Positions 41,659-51,345 of a DNA stretch of 64,000 bases are shown here, piece by piece. The stretch covers positions 744,001-808,000 of the forward strand of contig NZ_SGXJ01000001.1 in assembly GCF_004216905.1 (NCBI RefSeq), given 5' to 3'. The DNA comes from Kribbella sp. VKM Ac-2569 (lineage in GTDB: Bacteria; Actinomycetota; Actinomycetes; Propionibacteriales; Kribbellaceae). Positions within the stretch are counted from its first letter, which is position 1. Each line of letters opens with the position of its first letter. A program made the position numbers and the translations under genes. The notes beneath the pieces were generated by a model, which ran no database searches, was not told the origin of the DNA, and worked only from the letters and a program-made list of their open reading frames with translations.

Positions 41659-42128
41659 CGGCGTACCTCCCAGGTTGCGAGCACCTGGGACGTCGGCGGT
41701 CCTTCGACCTTGCCTTTCACGAGCTGGGTCGTGTCGCGGATCAGTTCGAGCTTCACGTACTTCGGCTGGTCAGGATGCTTGCGTGCCCACCCGTCCGCGA
41801 CCTGCTGCAACAACGACGGGTCCTTCACGATCTCCCCGGCCCGCGCCTCGATCTCGGCCCGCGCCACCCCGGCGCCTTCGATGTTCAGCGGTACGTCGAC
41901 CGTCGTGCCGGCGTCCGTCACCGCGCTGACCCTGGTGTAGTCGATCTTGGCATCGTCCGGCACCGACATCGCGTACTGCGACATCGGACCGAACGGCCAG
42001 GCGTCGTCGCTGGCGCGCACCGAACCGTTGATCAGCAGGCCGATGCCGGCTACCGCGACGAGCACCCGCACCGCCTTACCGACCCGCCCCACCCGCACCA
42101 CATCCGGCGCCTGACTCTGTGTCACCAC
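41655..42128 (-). CDS. Membrane-anchored partner of the HTTM protein
   Basis: A 157-residue protein: a short cytoplasmic end, one hydrophobic anchor (about 20-38), then an external domain with PFGPMSQYAMSVPDDAKIDYTRVSAVTDAG and a C-terminal helix/strand region (PKYVKLELIRDTTQL). Genes of this shape commonly sit directly ahead of HTTM genes, and here the stop/start overlap is ATGA, so the products probably form one complex. No enzymatic motif is visible. The function is unknown. Confidence 0.68.
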   Translation of the reverse strand: MVTQSQAPDVVRVGRVGKAVRVLVAVAGIGLLINGSVRASDDAWPFGPMSQYAMSVPDDAKIDYTRVSAVTDAGTTVDVPLNIEGAGVARAEIEARAGEIVKDPSLLQQVADGWARKHPDQPKYVKLELIRDTTQLVKGKVEGPPTSQVLATWEVRR

Positions 42129-42181
42129 GTCATTAGATCATTCCGGTTTGGGGCACTCGTTGGTAGGGGATTTTCTATAAC

Positions 42182-42847
42182 ATGACCGCCCCAGAAAATT
42201 TCCAACATGCCCGGGTGTCCCGGCGTACCGTCCTCGGCGCAACCGCCGGCGGCGTACTGCTCGGTGGCATCACACTCCCGACAGCAGCGCACGCCGCCCC
42301 CGCGCCGCGCTGCTACACGCGCACCGAGTGGTCGGCGCGCCCTCCCAAGTCCGCGACGCAGGTGATCGCCAAGCCCGATCACATCGTCATCCACCACACC
42401 GCGAGCCCGAACGTCACCGACTACTCGCTCGCCGCGGCGTACAAGGTCCAGCACTGGATCCAGGACCTGCACATGGACACCAACGGCTGGATCGACATCG
42501 GCAACCAGCTCACGATCAGCCGCGGCGGGTTCCTGATGGAGGGTCGGAGCAAGTCGCTGTCGTCGATCAACAACGGGCAGAACGTGCTCGGCGCGCAGAC
42601 CGCGAACAACAACAGCCACACGATCGGTATCGAGCACGAAGGCATCTACGTGACCGAGAACGTGCCGGTCGCGCTGTTCGACATGTCGGCGCTGACGTGC
42701 GCGTGGTTGTGCACGAAGTACGGTCTGGACCCGCAGGTGGCGATCGTCGGGCACCGGGACTACAACACGACACAGTGCCCGGGTGACGTGTTCTACGCGC
42801 GGCTCCCGGAATTGCGGGATCGCGTGTCCGAGATCGTCTTGGGCTGA
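42182..42847 (+). CDS. N-acetylmuramoyl-L-alanine amidase/PGRP-type, Tat-exported
   Basis: A 221-residue amidase_2 protein. A twin-arginine signal (VSRRTVLGATAGGVLLGG, ending after AHAAP near 40) leads to a zinc amidase domain with ligands in HIVIHHTASPN (His about 75-76), GIEHEG, and HRDYNTTQCPGD (His about 191, Cys about 199). It cleaves the bond between N-acetylmuramic acid and the peptide in peptidoglycan outside the membrane. ATG 42182 comes directly after a TATAAC box, which would place transcription start beyond it, so the GTG at 42215 (giving MSRRTVLG) may be the true start. Its end overlaps the convergent DUF418 gene by 55 bases. Confidence 0.85.
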   Translation: MTAPENFQHARVSRRTVLGATAGGVLLGGITLPTAAHAAPAPRCYTRTEWSARPPKSATQVIAKPDHIVIHHTASPNVTDYSLAAAYKVQHWIQDLHMDTNGWIDIGNQLTISRGGFLMEGRSKSLSSINNGQNVLGAQTANNNSHTIGIEHEGIYVTENVPVALFDMSALTCAWLCTKYGLDPQVAIVGHRDYNTTQCPGDVFYARLPELRDRVSEIVLG

Positions 42848-43980
42848 TACGTGATCCTTCGGATCAGGAGCTCGAACGGTCCGCGGTAGCTGGCGCGTCG
42901 CATCCGGTCGGCGAGCAGTACGGTCGCCAGCCAGGTCGCGACGGCGAGCAGGGCTGTCGTGGTCGTGGTGAGCGTGTCCGACAGGTCGAGCAGGTACGGC
43001 GTGAACACGGCCGCCCAGACGACGGACTGGGCCAGGTAGCACGTCAACGATCGTTGTCCGACGGCGGCGATCGCCACGGTCACACGGCCCTGGCGGTCGC
43101 CCATCCGGTGTGCGATCAGGACGATGAGGGCGGCGTACCCGAATCCGCCGAAGACGCCGGTTGCGTCGTGCAACGGTCCGAGGATGGTCACCGCGTGATC
43201 GCTGGGCCGGGTGAGTACGCCGCCGACGATGAGCGAGATCGGGAGGGCGCCGAGGATCGCGATCGTGAGGCCGAGCAGGGCCGTCGTACGGAGCAGGGTG
43301 AGGTGTTCGGCCGGGCGTTCGAGGATCCGGCGGCGGCCCGCCCACAGGCCGATCAGGAACGGGGTGACGAAGCCGATCCAGCCGAGTCCGGCGATGAACG
43401 GCTGCACGACCAACCGGTCGGGGAACTGGCCGAGGAAGGTTGCCGGGAGCATCGAAGGATCGGGGCCATCGGCGGAGCCGGCGAGGGAGTCGTCGCTGGG
43501 CAGTGCGGTGAGGACGAGGACGGCCGCGGCGACGACGAATAGCCAACGGTCCTTCCAGCGCAGGGCCCAGACGCCGAGGAACAGGAGTACGCCGTACGCC
43601 GCGAGGATGTCGCCAACGTAGAGCAGCATCGCGTGCAGGAAACCGAGCACGACCAGCACGAGGCTGCGGCGCCACAGCAGTTTGCGGATCGGCCACCACT
43701 CCTTGCCGGATTCGCGTTGGCGGCGGACGATCTGCGCGACGCCGTACCCGAAGAGGACGCCGAACATCGGGAACGCGCGACCGTCTACGAGGGTCGAGAT
43801 CAGCAGGCCGAGCACGTGGTCGACGGGCGATCCGGCGGTCGGGAATCCGCCGAAGTACTCGTGGCCGGCGATGAAGTAGTGCGAGTTCGCCAAGGCGATG
43901 AAGAGCAGCATGAAGCCGCGGGCGAGGTCCGGGCCCAAGGCGCGTTCACTGAGTCCGGTCGGTCCGCCCTGGGTGGTCAT
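42793..43980 (-). CDS. DUF418 multi-pass membrane protein
   Basis: A 395-residue membrane protein of the DUF418/YeiB group with about nine helices. The N-terminus (GPDLARGFMLLFIALANSHYF) is the acyltransferase-3-like start seen in this family, and the last third (GRVTVAIAAVGQRSLTCYLAQSVVW and the RGPFELLIRRITYQ ending) is the DUF418 domain proper. A transport or transacylation role has been suggested for relatives, but the function is not established. The 3' end overlaps the amidase gene on the other strand. Confidence 0.85.
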   Translation of the reverse strand: MTTQGGPTGLSERALGPDLARGFMLLFIALANSHYFIAGHEYFGGFPTAGSPVDHVLGLLISTLVDGRAFPMFGVLFGYGVAQIVRRQRESGKEWWPIRKLLWRRSLVLVVLGFLHAMLLYVGDILAAYGVLLFLGVWALRWKDRWLFVVAAAVLVLTALPSDDSLAGSADGPDPSMLPATFLGQFPDRLVVQPFIAGLGWIGFVTPFLIGLWAGRRRILERPAEHLTLLRTTALLGLTIAILGALPISLIVGGVLTRPSDHAVTILGPLHDATGVFGGFGYAALIVLIAHRMGDRQGRVTVAIAAVGQRSLTCYLAQSVVWAAVFTPYLLDLSDTLTTTTTALLAVATWLATVLLADRMRRASYRGPFELLIRRITYQPKTISDTRSRNSGSRA

Positions 43981-44065
43981 GGTTCCCAGTCAATCCGTGC
44001 GGCGTCGGCGGCACATCCGACGAAAGTCCCTGCCGAGTGAACCTTCGTCGCTGTTCGATAGTTGC

Positions 44066-44707
44066 ATGCACGACGAGGCCCTGAGTCGTTGGCAGCGTGG
44101 GTGGTCCGCCTCCCGCGGGTGGACCGACTTCCAACGCGTCGACGACGTCACGGTCGTCCGGATCGGCGAGCCGGAGCGGCGGGTCGAGTACGTCGCGGCC
44201 GAGCAGCACGCCACCGCCGCGGCGCATCTCGCGCTGACCGACTGCAATCCGCCCGGTACGTCGTGGCTCACGATCACCGGCGCCGCGGATCGCGTCGCCG
44301 CCGACCTCAGGCCGCTCGAGATCGTCCGCACCGAATGGCTGATGACCGTCCGGCTGGTCGACCAGGTGTCGTATCCCGTTCCCCCGCCGTACTCCCTCGA
44401 ACTCTCCGCCACGCCGTCCGTGGTCGAGGCACAGGTCTGCGGGTACGGCGAGGTCGCCGCCACCGGACGGATGGCGGTCCTGCACACCGGCGCCGTCGCC
44501 GACATGATCCAGACCGATCCCGCCCATCGCCGCCGCGGTCTCGCGCGGGCCGTCATGACCGCCCTCGCCCACGCCGCCCGATGCCGCTCCGCCACCACCG
44601 CCTACCTCGCCGCCTCCCCCGAGGGCCGCCGCCTCTACAAGTCCCTCGGCTGGACCACCCTCACCCCCCTCGTGGTAGCCCGCACCTCGCTAACGTCATC
44701 ACGGTGA
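44066..44707 (+). CDS. GNAT-family N-acetyltransferase
   Basis: A 213-residue protein whose C-terminal third is a GNAT domain: ADMIQTDPAHRRRGLARAVMTALAHAA (about 155-181) is the acetyl-CoA loop, then TAYLAASPEGRRLYKSLGW. The N-terminal 130 residues are a divergent half with no motif I recognise, so it may be a double-GNAT protein with one dead half. ATG 44066 is the first start that fits the upstream spacing. Its stop overlaps the GTG of the next gene (GTGA). Confidence 0.8.
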   Translation: MHDEALSRWQRGWSASRGWTDFQRVDDVTVVRIGEPERRVEYVAAEQHATAAAHLALTDCNPPGTSWLTITGAADRVAADLRPLEIVRTEWLMTVRLVDQVSYPVPPPYSLELSATPSVVEAQVCGYGEVAATGRMAVLHTGAVADMIQTDPAHRRRGLARAVMTALAHAARCRSATTAYLAASPEGRRLYKSLGWTTLTPLVVARTSLTSSR

Positions 44708-45225
44708 AGCAGATCATCGCGTTCACCGGACTGCCGGGAACCGGAAAGTCGACGCTGGCCGAACAGTTGGCCACCGAAACCGGAGTCCCGGCTTTCGCCG
44801 GCGACTGGTTGCTCGGAGCCCTCAGACCGCACGGCGTCCTCGGCGGCCTCGACCGTCCGGCGTTCCTGGCGATGTACTACGACCTCCTCGGGACGCTCGC
44901 CGAACGGCAGCTGATGCTCGGGCAGTCGGCGATCGTGGACTGTCTGGTCAACGAGGAGATCGCGGAGCGGTGGGGCGAACTGGCCGCGAGGTACGACGGG
45001 CGGTTGCGGATCGTGGAGTGTGTCTGCAGCGATGAAGGCGAGCACCGCCGGCGGCTCGAAGGGCGGCGGCGTGGGATCCCCGGGTGGCACGAGGTGGGGT
45101 GGGATCACGTGGTGCGGATGCGGAGTGAGTATGCGCAGTTGGGGGGTGAGCGGCTGACCGTGGATGCGATGGAGACGGTGGACGGGAACCTCGATCGGGT
45201 GCGGAGTTTCCTTCGGCATTCGTAA
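44704..45225 (+). CDS. P-loop kinase (AAA/zeta-toxin-like), substrate unknown
   Basis: A 173-residue P-loop protein. Walker A FTGLPGTGKSTLA (about 6-18) is followed by an NMP-kinase-like fold, with a possible Walker B/acid near SAIVDCLVN and a lid with Arg residues, RRRLEGRRRGIPGW (about 117-130). Small cytoplasmic kinases of this type phosphorylate sugars, nucleosides or antibiotics. It is translationally coupled to the acetyltransferase gene before it (GTGA), a pairing that sometimes marks resistance or modification modules, but nothing here proves that. Confidence 0.75.
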   Translation: MKQIIAFTGLPGTGKSTLAEQLATETGVPAFAGDWLLGALRPHGVLGGLDRPAFLAMYYDLLGTLAERQLMLGQSAIVDCLVNEEIAERWGELAARYDGRLRIVECVCSDEGEHRRRLEGRRRGIPGWHEVGWDHVVRMRSEYAQLGGERLTVDAMETVDGNLDRVRSFLRHS

Positions 45226-45277
45226 GAGGTTGGCGATGCACGTGGGGTCGGGCCGGGGGAACCAGTAATGTGCTCTC

Positions 45278-47050
45278 GTGCCTCAGCTTCGGGTAGCGCT
45301 TGCTCAACTCAATGTGACCGTGGGTGATATCGACGGGAACACCGACAGGATCGTCGCGTGGACCCGGAACGCGGTCGAGCGAGGTGCGCACGTGGTCGCG
45401 TTCCCGGAGCTCGGACTGACCGGTTATCCGGTGGAGGATCTCGCCCTGCGCGCGTCGTTCGTGGACGCCTCGCAGCACCGGATCCACTCGCTCGCCAAGC
45501 GGCTCGCCGACGAAGGACTCGGCGACATCGTGGTGATCTGCGGGTACCTCGACCGGGCCGGCGGTACGGCGATGGGCATCGACCGCCTCGGCCGTCCGAA
45601 GGGCTCCCCCACGAACGCCGCCGCGGTCATCCACCAGGGCCGCGTCGTCACGAGTGCCGTGAAGCACCACCTGCCGAACTACGGCGTCTTCGACGAGTTC
45701 CGGCACTTCGTCCCCGGCAACACGTTGCAGGTCGTCCGCATCCACGGCGTCGACGTCGCCCTGGTGATCTGCGAGGACCTCTGGCAGGACGGCGGCCCCG
45801 TCGCGGTCACCCGCGAGGCCGGTGCCGGACTCCTGCTCGTCGTCAACAGTTCGCCGTACGAGGCCAACAAGGACGACGTCCGCGGTGATCTCGTACGGCG
45901 CCGCGCCCGCGAGGCCGGCTGCGCGCTCGCGTACGTGAACCTCGTCGGCGGCCAGGACGAACTGGTCTTCGACGGCGACTCGCTGATCGCCGATGCCGAC
46001 GGCAAGATCTTCGCCCGCGCACCGCAGTTCGAGCAGGGCAGCATGGTCGTCGACCTCGACCTCCCGGCGGCCTCGGGGACGCCGTCCGGCACCCACGAAG
46101 GCATCGAGATCGTGCACACCGTTCTCCAGGACGACGAGCTCCCGTCGTACGAGGCGATCGAGTCGAACATCGCACCGCGGCTGTCCGACGAGGCCGAGAT
46201 GTACGGCGCGATCGTCACCGGGCTGCGCGACTACGTGCAGAAGAACGGCTTCAAGTCGGTGCTGCTCGGGCTGTCCGGCGGCATCGACTCCTCGCTGGTC
46301 GCCGCGATCGCCTGCGACGCGATCGGCGCCGAGCACGTGTTCGGGATCTCCAACCCGAGCGTGTACTCCAGCGACCACTCCAAGGACGACGCCGCCGACC
46401 TCGCCGCGCGGACCGGCCTGAACTATCGCGTCGTACCGATCCAGCCGATGGTGCAGCCGTTCCTGGACACGCTCGGCCTGACCGGGCTCGCGGAGGAGAA
46501 CCTGCAGGCCCGGGTCCGCGCGGTGATCTGGATGGGGCTGTCGAACGCCGACGGCCACCTGGTACTTGCCTGTGGCAACAAGTCTGAGCTGTCCGTCGGC
46601 TACTCGACGATCTACGGCGACGCGGTCGGCGGGTACGCGCCGCTGAAGGACGTCCCGAAGACAGTCGTCTGGCGGCTCGCGAAATGGCGGAACGAGGACG
46701 CGAAGGCTCGCGGCCAGCAGCCGCCCATCCCGGCGAACTCGATCGCCAAGCCACCGTCGGCGGAGCTTCGCCCGGGTCAGCAGGACACCGACTCGCTGCC
46801 GCCGTACGACCTGCTCGACGACATGCTGGACGACTACGTCGAGCAGGACCGCGGCAGTGCGGAACTGGTCGCCGCCGGGTTCGAGACCGGGCTGGTCACC
46901 CAGGTGATCCAGCTCGTCGACCGAGCGGAGTACAAGCGCCGGCAGTACCCGCCGGGCCCGAAGATCACCCACAAGGCGTTCGGCCGGGACCGTCGGTTGC
47001 CGATCACCAACGCGTGGCGTGAGGATGCACGAAAGGCGGCCGAGCACTGA
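45278..47050 (+). CDS. nadE: Glutamine-hydrolysing NAD+ synthase
   Basis: A 590-residue two-domain NAD synthetase making NAD from deamido-NAD with glutamine as nitrogen donor. The N-terminal nitrilase-like amidase has the triad Glu44 (FPELGL), Lys129 ([11 protein letters not shown]) and Cys165 (VICEDLW). The C-terminal synthetase has the PPi loop SGGIDSS (333-339) and [12 protein letters not shown]. It starts at GTG 45278, with TAATGT (45266-45271) 6 bases before it, so it is probably leaderless. The stop overlaps a CTG that may start the panB reading frame. Confidence 0.95.
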   Translation: MPQLRVALAQLNVTVGDIDGNTDRIVAWTRNAVERGAHVVAFPELGLTGYPVEDLALRASFVDASQHRIHSLAKRLADEGLGDIVVICGYLDRAGGTAMGIDRLGRPKGSPTNAAAVIHQGRVVTSAVKHHLPNYGVFDEFRHFVPGNTLQVVRIHGVDVALVICEDLWQDGGPVAVTREAGAGLLLVVNSSPYEANKDDVRGDLVRRRAREAGCALAYVNLVGGQDELVFDGDSLIADADGKIFARAPQFEQGSMVVDLDLPAASGTPSGTHEGIEIVHTVLQDDELPSYEAIESNIAPRLSDEAEMYGAIVTGLRDYVQKNGFKSVLLGLSGGIDSSLVAAIACDAIGAEHVFGISNPSVYSSDHSKDDAADLAARTGLNYRVVPIQPMVQPFLDTLGLTGLAEENLQARVRAVIWMGLSNADGHLVLACGNKSELSVGYSTIYGDAVGGYAPLKDVPKTVVWRLAKWRNEDAKARGQQPPIPANSIAKPPSAELRPGQQDTDSLPPYDLLDDMLDDYVEQDRGSAELVAAGFETGLVTQVIQLVDRAEYKRRQYPPGPKITHKAFGRDRRLPITNAWREDARKAAEH

Positions 47051-49467
47051 GCGACTCCTGGCGGTACCGACCGTCCCAGCCCGACCCCTGGGCTCAGGAC
47101 CAGCCGTGGGGCTCCTCTGAGGAGACCCACGACCGCTCTGGCCTGCCCAAAGAGAGTCACCCCGACGATGTGAGCGATCGCTCACCCACAGGCGGTGGCG
47201 CTCACCCTCCGCATCGGTGGGACGATGAAGGCATGGTTGACAACTTCCTGTCGGCCGGTACCCAGGGTGACGACGAGGAGTTGCCCTCGCCGTACGGGAC
47301 CGGACCGGCGAACCGGGCAACCGAGGAACACCGCCGCTCGGACTACGACAACGACACCTGGCGGGACCGCGACTCAGGTACCTCTGGGTGGGGTCTCGAC
47401 CCGTCACCGTCGCTGCCGAACGCGCCGCGCACGTACGAGCGCGGGCCGGTCCCGCAGCAGCCGTACGTGCCGAAATCGCCATACCTTCCCAGTGCGCCAC
47501 CTCCTCCGCAGGAGTCGTACGGGCGGGAGCACCAGGAGCAGAACCCGTTCCGGCAACAGCCGCCGGCGCAACAGCCTCCGCAGGCACCGCCGCAGGGGCG
47601 GCCTAGTCCGTTCGGGCCTGGGTCCAACGGTGCGGCAGGTGCGGCCCAGCCGCGGCCGGCCCAGCCTCCAGTACCTCCGGCGCCTCAGGCTCCGGGTGGA
47701 AGCGGTACGCCGCAGCGCCCACCGCAGCCGTCCAACGGCAGCACGAACTGGGGCAGCCCGGCACCACAGCCGAACCCGTTCGTCCCACAGCCGCCGTCAC
47801 CCGCTGCGAACAACGGCACCAGCAACGGACTGAACCACGGCTCGAGCAACGGGCTCAGTAGCAATGGGTCGAGTAATGGGTCGAGCAACGGTTTGAGCAA
47901 TGGGTCGAGTGCGCAGCAGCCGCCGCGGCCTCCGCAGCGTCTCCAACCACCGGACGCACCACGAGCCCAGGAGCCCGGCCGCGGCCAGGAACCACCCCGC
48001 CGCTACGAGCCGGGCCCGGGTCCAGAACCGATCTGGAGCCACGACCGCGTCCCCGAACCACCCCGCACACCCGAGCCGCCCCGTCAGGAGGGAGACACCC
48101 AGCGACGCGAGGACGCTGAACGCCGCCTGGAAGCTTTGCGGCGTCAGGACGCTGAGCAACGCGAAGCAGCTCGGCGACGCGAAGAGGCCCGACAGCGCGC
48201 GGAGGCTGAGCGGCGGCAGGGTGGTGGTGACGAGACTCGGCCTCAGGAGATTCGGCCTCGGCCGTCGCAGGAGGCAGCTCCTGGTGTGCGGGACAACGGG
48301 TATCTGTCGGACCCGAGTGCCGAGTACGAGAGCAACGCACCGGTCAACGACGCCAGCGAGCAACCGCACGTACCTGGTGCAGCCCGCCCGCTCGGCGCCC
48401 GCCGACGCGCGGGCGTCCAGCAGGACGCCCCCAGCCAGATCACCCCAGAACAAGCCACCTCACACCGAGCCGGCCGTCGCGCCCAACCAACCACGAGCGA
48501 CACCGCAGGTCCGTCTGCGACCAAAACACAGGCCGCCGACACATCCCCGAGCAGTGCAGCTCCGGCAGCTGCAGGTGCAGTCGCGGGTGGTGAGGCGGAG
48601 ATTTCGCCGTACGGCGGAGGTGCAGGGAAGCAGGCTCCGGAAGGCGCGGCTCCTGGTGACGGGGTGAAGCGGCCGCGGCGGTATCGGATTCATCATCTGC
48701 GGGACTTCAAGAGCCGTGGTGAGAAGTGGGCGATGCTGACGGCGTACGACCAGTACACCGCCGAGATCTTCGACCAGGCCGGTATCCCGGTGCTGCTCGT
48801 CGGTGACTCCGCCGCGAACAACGTGTTCGGCTACGACACCACCCTCCGGGTGACGGTCGACGAGCTCATCCCGTTGGCGCGTGCGGTTGCCGGGGCGGTC
48901 GAGCATTCGCTGGTCGTCGCGGACCTGCCGTTCGGTTCGTACCAGGCGTCGCCGGAGCAGGCGTTCCACACGGCAGTGCGGTTCATGAAGGAAGCCGGCG
49001 TTCACGCGGTGAAGCTCGAGGGCGGGCGGACCGTCGTACCGATGGTCGAGAAGCTCACGCAGTCCGGCATCCCGGTGATGGCGCATATCGGTTTCACGCC
49101 GCAGAGCGAGCACAGCATCGGTGGGTACCGCGTCCAGGGCCGGGGTGATCAGGCAGCCGGTCTGATCGACGACGCCGTGGCGCTCGCCGAGGCCGGTGCG
49201 TTCTCGGTGGTGCTGGAGATGGTCCCGGGCGACGTCGCCGCGGAGATCACGAAGCGCATCCCGATCCCGACGATCGGCATCGGCGCCGGCCGCGACACCG
49301 ACGCCCAGGTGCTGGTGTGGCAGGACATGGCGGGCCTCCGCTCCGGCACCATGCCCCGCTTCGTCAAGCAGTACGCCGATCTCCGCGGCATCCTCACCAA
49401 CGCCGCCACGACGTACGCCTCCGAGGTCGCCTCAGGAGCATTCCCAGGAGACGAACACACCTTCTGA
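47047..49467 (+). CDS. panB: Ketopantoate hydroxymethyltransferase with long disordered N-terminal extension
   Basis: The last about 265 codons (from about 48664) encode a complete Pan[36 protein letters not shown] (metal Asp), VKLEGG and [10 protein letters not shown]. It adds a hydroxymethyl group to 2-oxoisovalerate for pantothenate/CoA synthesis. The same frame is open without a stop for over 480 codons upstream. First comes an acidic, Gly/Pro-rich region, then Pro/Gln-rich, then NGSS repeats (about 47840-47910), then an Arg/Glu/Ala-rich coiled-coil-like stretch (about 48105-48230). Composition and codon third positions stay coding-like back to CTG 47047, which overlaps the nadE stop as CTGA with AAAGG upstream; GTG 47170 and ATG 47233 are conventional starts. 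GTG 48664 would give a normal 267-residue PanB. Confidence 0.8.
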   Translation: MSDSWRYRPSQPDPWAQDQPWGSSEETHDRSGLPKESHPDDVSDRSPTGGGAHPPHRWDDEGMVDNFLSAGTQGDDEELPSPYGTGPANRATEEHRRSDYDNDTWRDRDSGTSGWGLDPSPSLPNAPRTYERGPVPQQPYVPKSPYLPSAPPPPQESYGREHQEQNPFRQQPPAQQPPQAPPQGRPSPFGPGSNGAAGAAQPRPAQPPVPPAPQAPGGSGTPQRPPQPSNGSTNWGSPAPQPNPFVPQPPSPAANNGTSNGLNHGSSNGLSSNGSSNGSSNGLSNGSSAQQPPRPPQRLQPPDAPRAQEPGRGQEPPRRYEPGPGPEPIWSHDRVPEPPRTPEPPRQEGDTQRREDAERRLEALRRQDAEQREAARRREEARQRAEAERRQGGGDETRPQEIRPRPSQEAAPGVRDNGYLSDPSAEYESNAPVNDASEQPHVPGAARPLGARRRAGVQQDAPSQITPEQATSHRAGRRAQPTTSDTAGPSATKTQAADTSPSSAAPAAAGAVAGGEAEISPYGGGAGKQAPEGAAPGDGVKRPRRYRIHHLRDFKSRGEKWAMLTAYDQYTAEIFDQAGIPVLLVGDSAANNVFGYDTTLRVTVDELIPLARAVAGAVEHSLVVADLPFGSYQASPEQAFHTAVRFMKEAGVHAVKLEGGRTVVPMVEKLTQSGIPVMAHIGFTPQSEHSIGGYRVQGRGDQAAGLIDDAVALAEAGAFSVVLEMVPGDVAAEITKRIPIPTIGIGAGRDTDAQVLVWQDMAGLRSGTMPRFVKQYADLRGILTNAATTYASEVASGAFPGDEHTF

Positions 49468-49479
49468 CAACCCACGCGT

Positions 49480-49579
49480 CGGCAGCTCGACAGTACGTAT
49501 ACGCCCACTACCGATCCGCGCGGACGCACGCACGCCTGTCACCCAGGCCAACCAGCAGACACCTCCTGTCGAGCTGCCG
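49480..49579. repeat. 100-bp element bounded by 14-bp inverted repeats
   Basis: CGGCAGCTCGACAG (49480-49493) is exactly inverted as CTGTCGAGCTGCCG (49566-49579), with 72 bases between. It lies in the 151-bp gap between convergent panB and an aldo/keto reductase gene. It could be a terminator with a large loop or a small non-autonomous mobile element; no target-site duplication is clear. Confidence 0.65.
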
Positions 49580-49618
49580 GCCCACCGGCCCTGAGCTAGC
49601 TGGGTTTGGGCGTCGCGG

Positions 49619-50518
49619 TCAGATCCAGGGGAGCGATGAGCGTTCGGTCCAGTACTCCTCTGGTTGCTGGGTGAACTCGGTGAGTGGGCCGTCGGTGCGG
49701 TAGGCGAGGTTGCTGGCTAGTTGGGCCGTCGTGGTTGCTCCGCTGAGGACCACGTCGGCCCACGGTTGAGCGACGGCCGCGCCGACGGCCAACGCGTCAG
49801 GTGCGACGCCGTGCTGGTGGGCGAACTCGTTGAACGGCGTCTCGCCCGCGCGGGACGTGAGGCGGCCGTTGGCGACGGCCTCCTTCACGACGACGAACCA
49901 GCCGGCGTCGTGCGCCTCCACGAGTGCGGGACCGACTGACGTCTCCAGGACGTTCCAGGTGGCTTGTACGGCGGAGAACGGCGTACCGGAGGACAACGCC
50001 TTCCGCAGTGTCTCGGCCTGTCGTGGACCGCTTGTGGAGAGCCCGACGCGGACACCGGAGTCCGCGAGTTCGCGCAGCCGATCGAGCAAGCGCTTGTCCT
50101 CAAGCGCGGGGCTGTCCGACGTGAGGCTGTGCACGAGGTAGAAGTCCGGCGGTCCACCAAGCGCTTGCAGGGTCTCCGGCCATTGGCGTTCGAACGTCGC
50201 GAGGCTGTGGTTCTTCACCTCGTGCGTGTCCACGTCGTGCCGCCAGTCGGCGACGTACGTGTAACCCCATTTCGACCCGACAGTCATCGCGGTACGGCGT
50301 TCCGGTGTGATCCACTCTCCGAGGAACTGCTCGGCAAGACCGTACGAACGCGCGGCGTCGAAGTACCGAACACCTGCCTGCCAGGCCTGCTCCAGCAGCT
50401 CGTGCGTCCGCACCCGCAGGTCCTCGACCGCACGTCGCGGCGGCAGGTCCTCGTCGTGCCCGAGATTGATGTACCCGGGACGCCCGAGCGCTGCCAGTCC
50501 CAGACCGATGCTTGCCAT
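49619..50518 (-). CDS. Aldo/keto reductase
   Basis: A 299-residue (alpha/beta)8 NADPH-dependent reductase. The catalytic tetrad is suggested by YFDAARSYGLAEQFLGEW (Asp, Tyr, about 52-69), SKWGY (Lys about 82) and FYLVHS (His about 125). The NADP site near the end (AVGAAVAQPWADVVLSGATTTAQLASNL) is of the aldo/keto type. It acts on small carbonyls; substrate unknown. ATG 50516-50518 is supported by a TACGAT box 6 bases upstream (leaderless); an ATG 33 bases further up in frame is possible. It is divergent from a Nudix gene. Confidence 0.88.
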   Translation of the reverse strand: MASIGLGLAALGRPGYINLGHDEDLPPRRAVEDLRVRTHELLEQAWQAGVRYFDAARSYGLAEQFLGEWITPERRTAMTVGSKWGYTYVADWRHDVDTHEVKNHSLATFERQWPETLQALGGPPDFYLVHSLTSDSPALEDKRLLDRLRELADSGVRVGLSTSGPRQAETLRKALSSGTPFSAVQATWNVLETSVGPALVEAHDAGWFVVVKEAVANGRLTSRAGETPFNEFAHQHGVAPDALAVGAAVAQPWADVVLSGATTTAQLASNLAYRTDGPLTEFTQQPEEYWTERSSLPWI

Positions 50519-50606
50519 GTTTCGATCGTAGGTGTCCACAGCAACCATGTGAGACGCGCCGCAGCACCCGACGCGGAACATGCACTGTCCTTTAGCGTTT
50601 TGTGGT

Positions 50607-51104
50607 GTGAGCGAATCCCAGTTGCCACCACGAGGAACGGTCCGGCACCGTACGACGGCCCGCGTGCTGCCGGTGCGTCCGGACGGCAAGGTGCTGCTGC
50701 TGCACGGCTGGGATCCGCTGAAGCCGCAGACGCCGTACTGGTTCACGATCGGCGGCGGCGTCGAATCCGGTGAGACGGTCGCGGAAGCGGCCGGCCGCGA
50801 ACTGCGCGAGGAGGTCGGCATCGTGCTGCCGATCGACGCGCTCGGAACACCGGTGGCGACGAACACGATCGAGTTCGAGTGGGGCGGGTGCCGGATCGTC
50901 CAGCACCAGACGTTCTTCGCGGTCGCGGTGGACCGCGTCGACGTGACGTTCGCGAACCAGGAGGAGCTGGAGCTGCAGACCATCAGCGCGCACGGCTGGT
51001 GGTACGGCGACGACCTCGAGGCGACCGGTCAGGCCGCGCACGCCACGATCCCCGGAATGCTCCGGCGAGCAGCGGACGTCATCACACTGCGCCGAGCTTC
51101 GTAA
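50607..51104 (+). CDS. Nudix hydrolase
   Basis: A 165-residue Nudix protein. The Nudix box reads GGGVESGETVAEAAGRELREEVGI (about 48-71), with the REx2EE core in RELREEVG intact. It hydrolyses nucleoside diphosphates linked to another group; the substrate is not apparent. GTG 50607-50609 gives the normal N-terminus; a TAGCGT box lies 8 bases before it, so it is probably leaderless. It has its own promoter, divergent from the aldo/keto reductase gene. Confidence 0.88.
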   Translation: MSESQLPPRGTVRHRTTARVLPVRPDGKVLLLHGWDPLKPQTPYWFTIGGGVESGETVAEAAGRELREEVGIVLPIDALGTPVATNTIEFEWGGCRIVQHQTFFAVAVDRVDVTFANQEELELQTISAHGWWYGDDLEATGQAAHATIPGMLRRAADVITLRRAS

Positions 51105-51105
51105 G

Positions 51106-51273
51106 TCAGCGCTTGCGGGCTTCCTTCAGGACCTTCTTCGGGACCTTCTTGTCCACCTCGTAGTGCACGCGATCGAGCCGCTCGGCGCAGCCTGCCTTGG
51201 ACAGGCGCAGCAGGACGACCGGGCACTTCTTGCACCTCGGCTTGTCCTTGCAGCATTTCTTCTTCGCGGTCAT
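51106..51273 (-). CDS. Cys/Lys-rich miniprotein with upstream iron box
   Basis: A 55-residue protein. The N-terminal half reads MTAKKKCCKDKPRCKKCPVV, with four Cys in CC-x5-C-x2-C spacing, and a fifth Cys follows at about position 31 (KAGCAE). The C-terminal half is basic (DKKVPKKVLKEARKR). The Cys pattern suggests metal or Fe-S binding; the lysines could contact nucleic acid or acidic partners. I recall similar tiny proteins in other actinobacteria but no function. A DtxR/IdeR-type box lies 19-37 bases ahead of the ATG, so expression should rise when iron is short. The frame is short but has coding-like third positions. Confidence 0.75.
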   Translation of the reverse strand: MTAKKKCCKDKPRCKKCPVVLLRLSKAGCAERLDRVHYEVDKKVPKKVLKEARKR

Positions 51274-51291
51274 CGACGGCACGCAGGGAGC

Positions 51292-51310
51292 GTAGGTGAG
51301 GCATGCCTAA
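51292..51310 (-). promoter_or_regulatory. Iron box (DtxR/IdeR/DmdR type)
   Basis: On the minus strand the 19 bases read TTAGGCATGCCTCACCTAC, against the Streptomyces iron-box consensus TTAGGTTAGGCTCACCTAA; both outer arms agree and the centre AGGCATGCCT is a perfect palindrome. It sits between the metal-receptor-like gene and the Cys-rich miniprotein gene, in the promoter position of the latter. Confidence 0.65.
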
Positions 51311-51345
51311 CTCGTCCAGAGGTCGGGCGGTGATCGTGGCGGACG

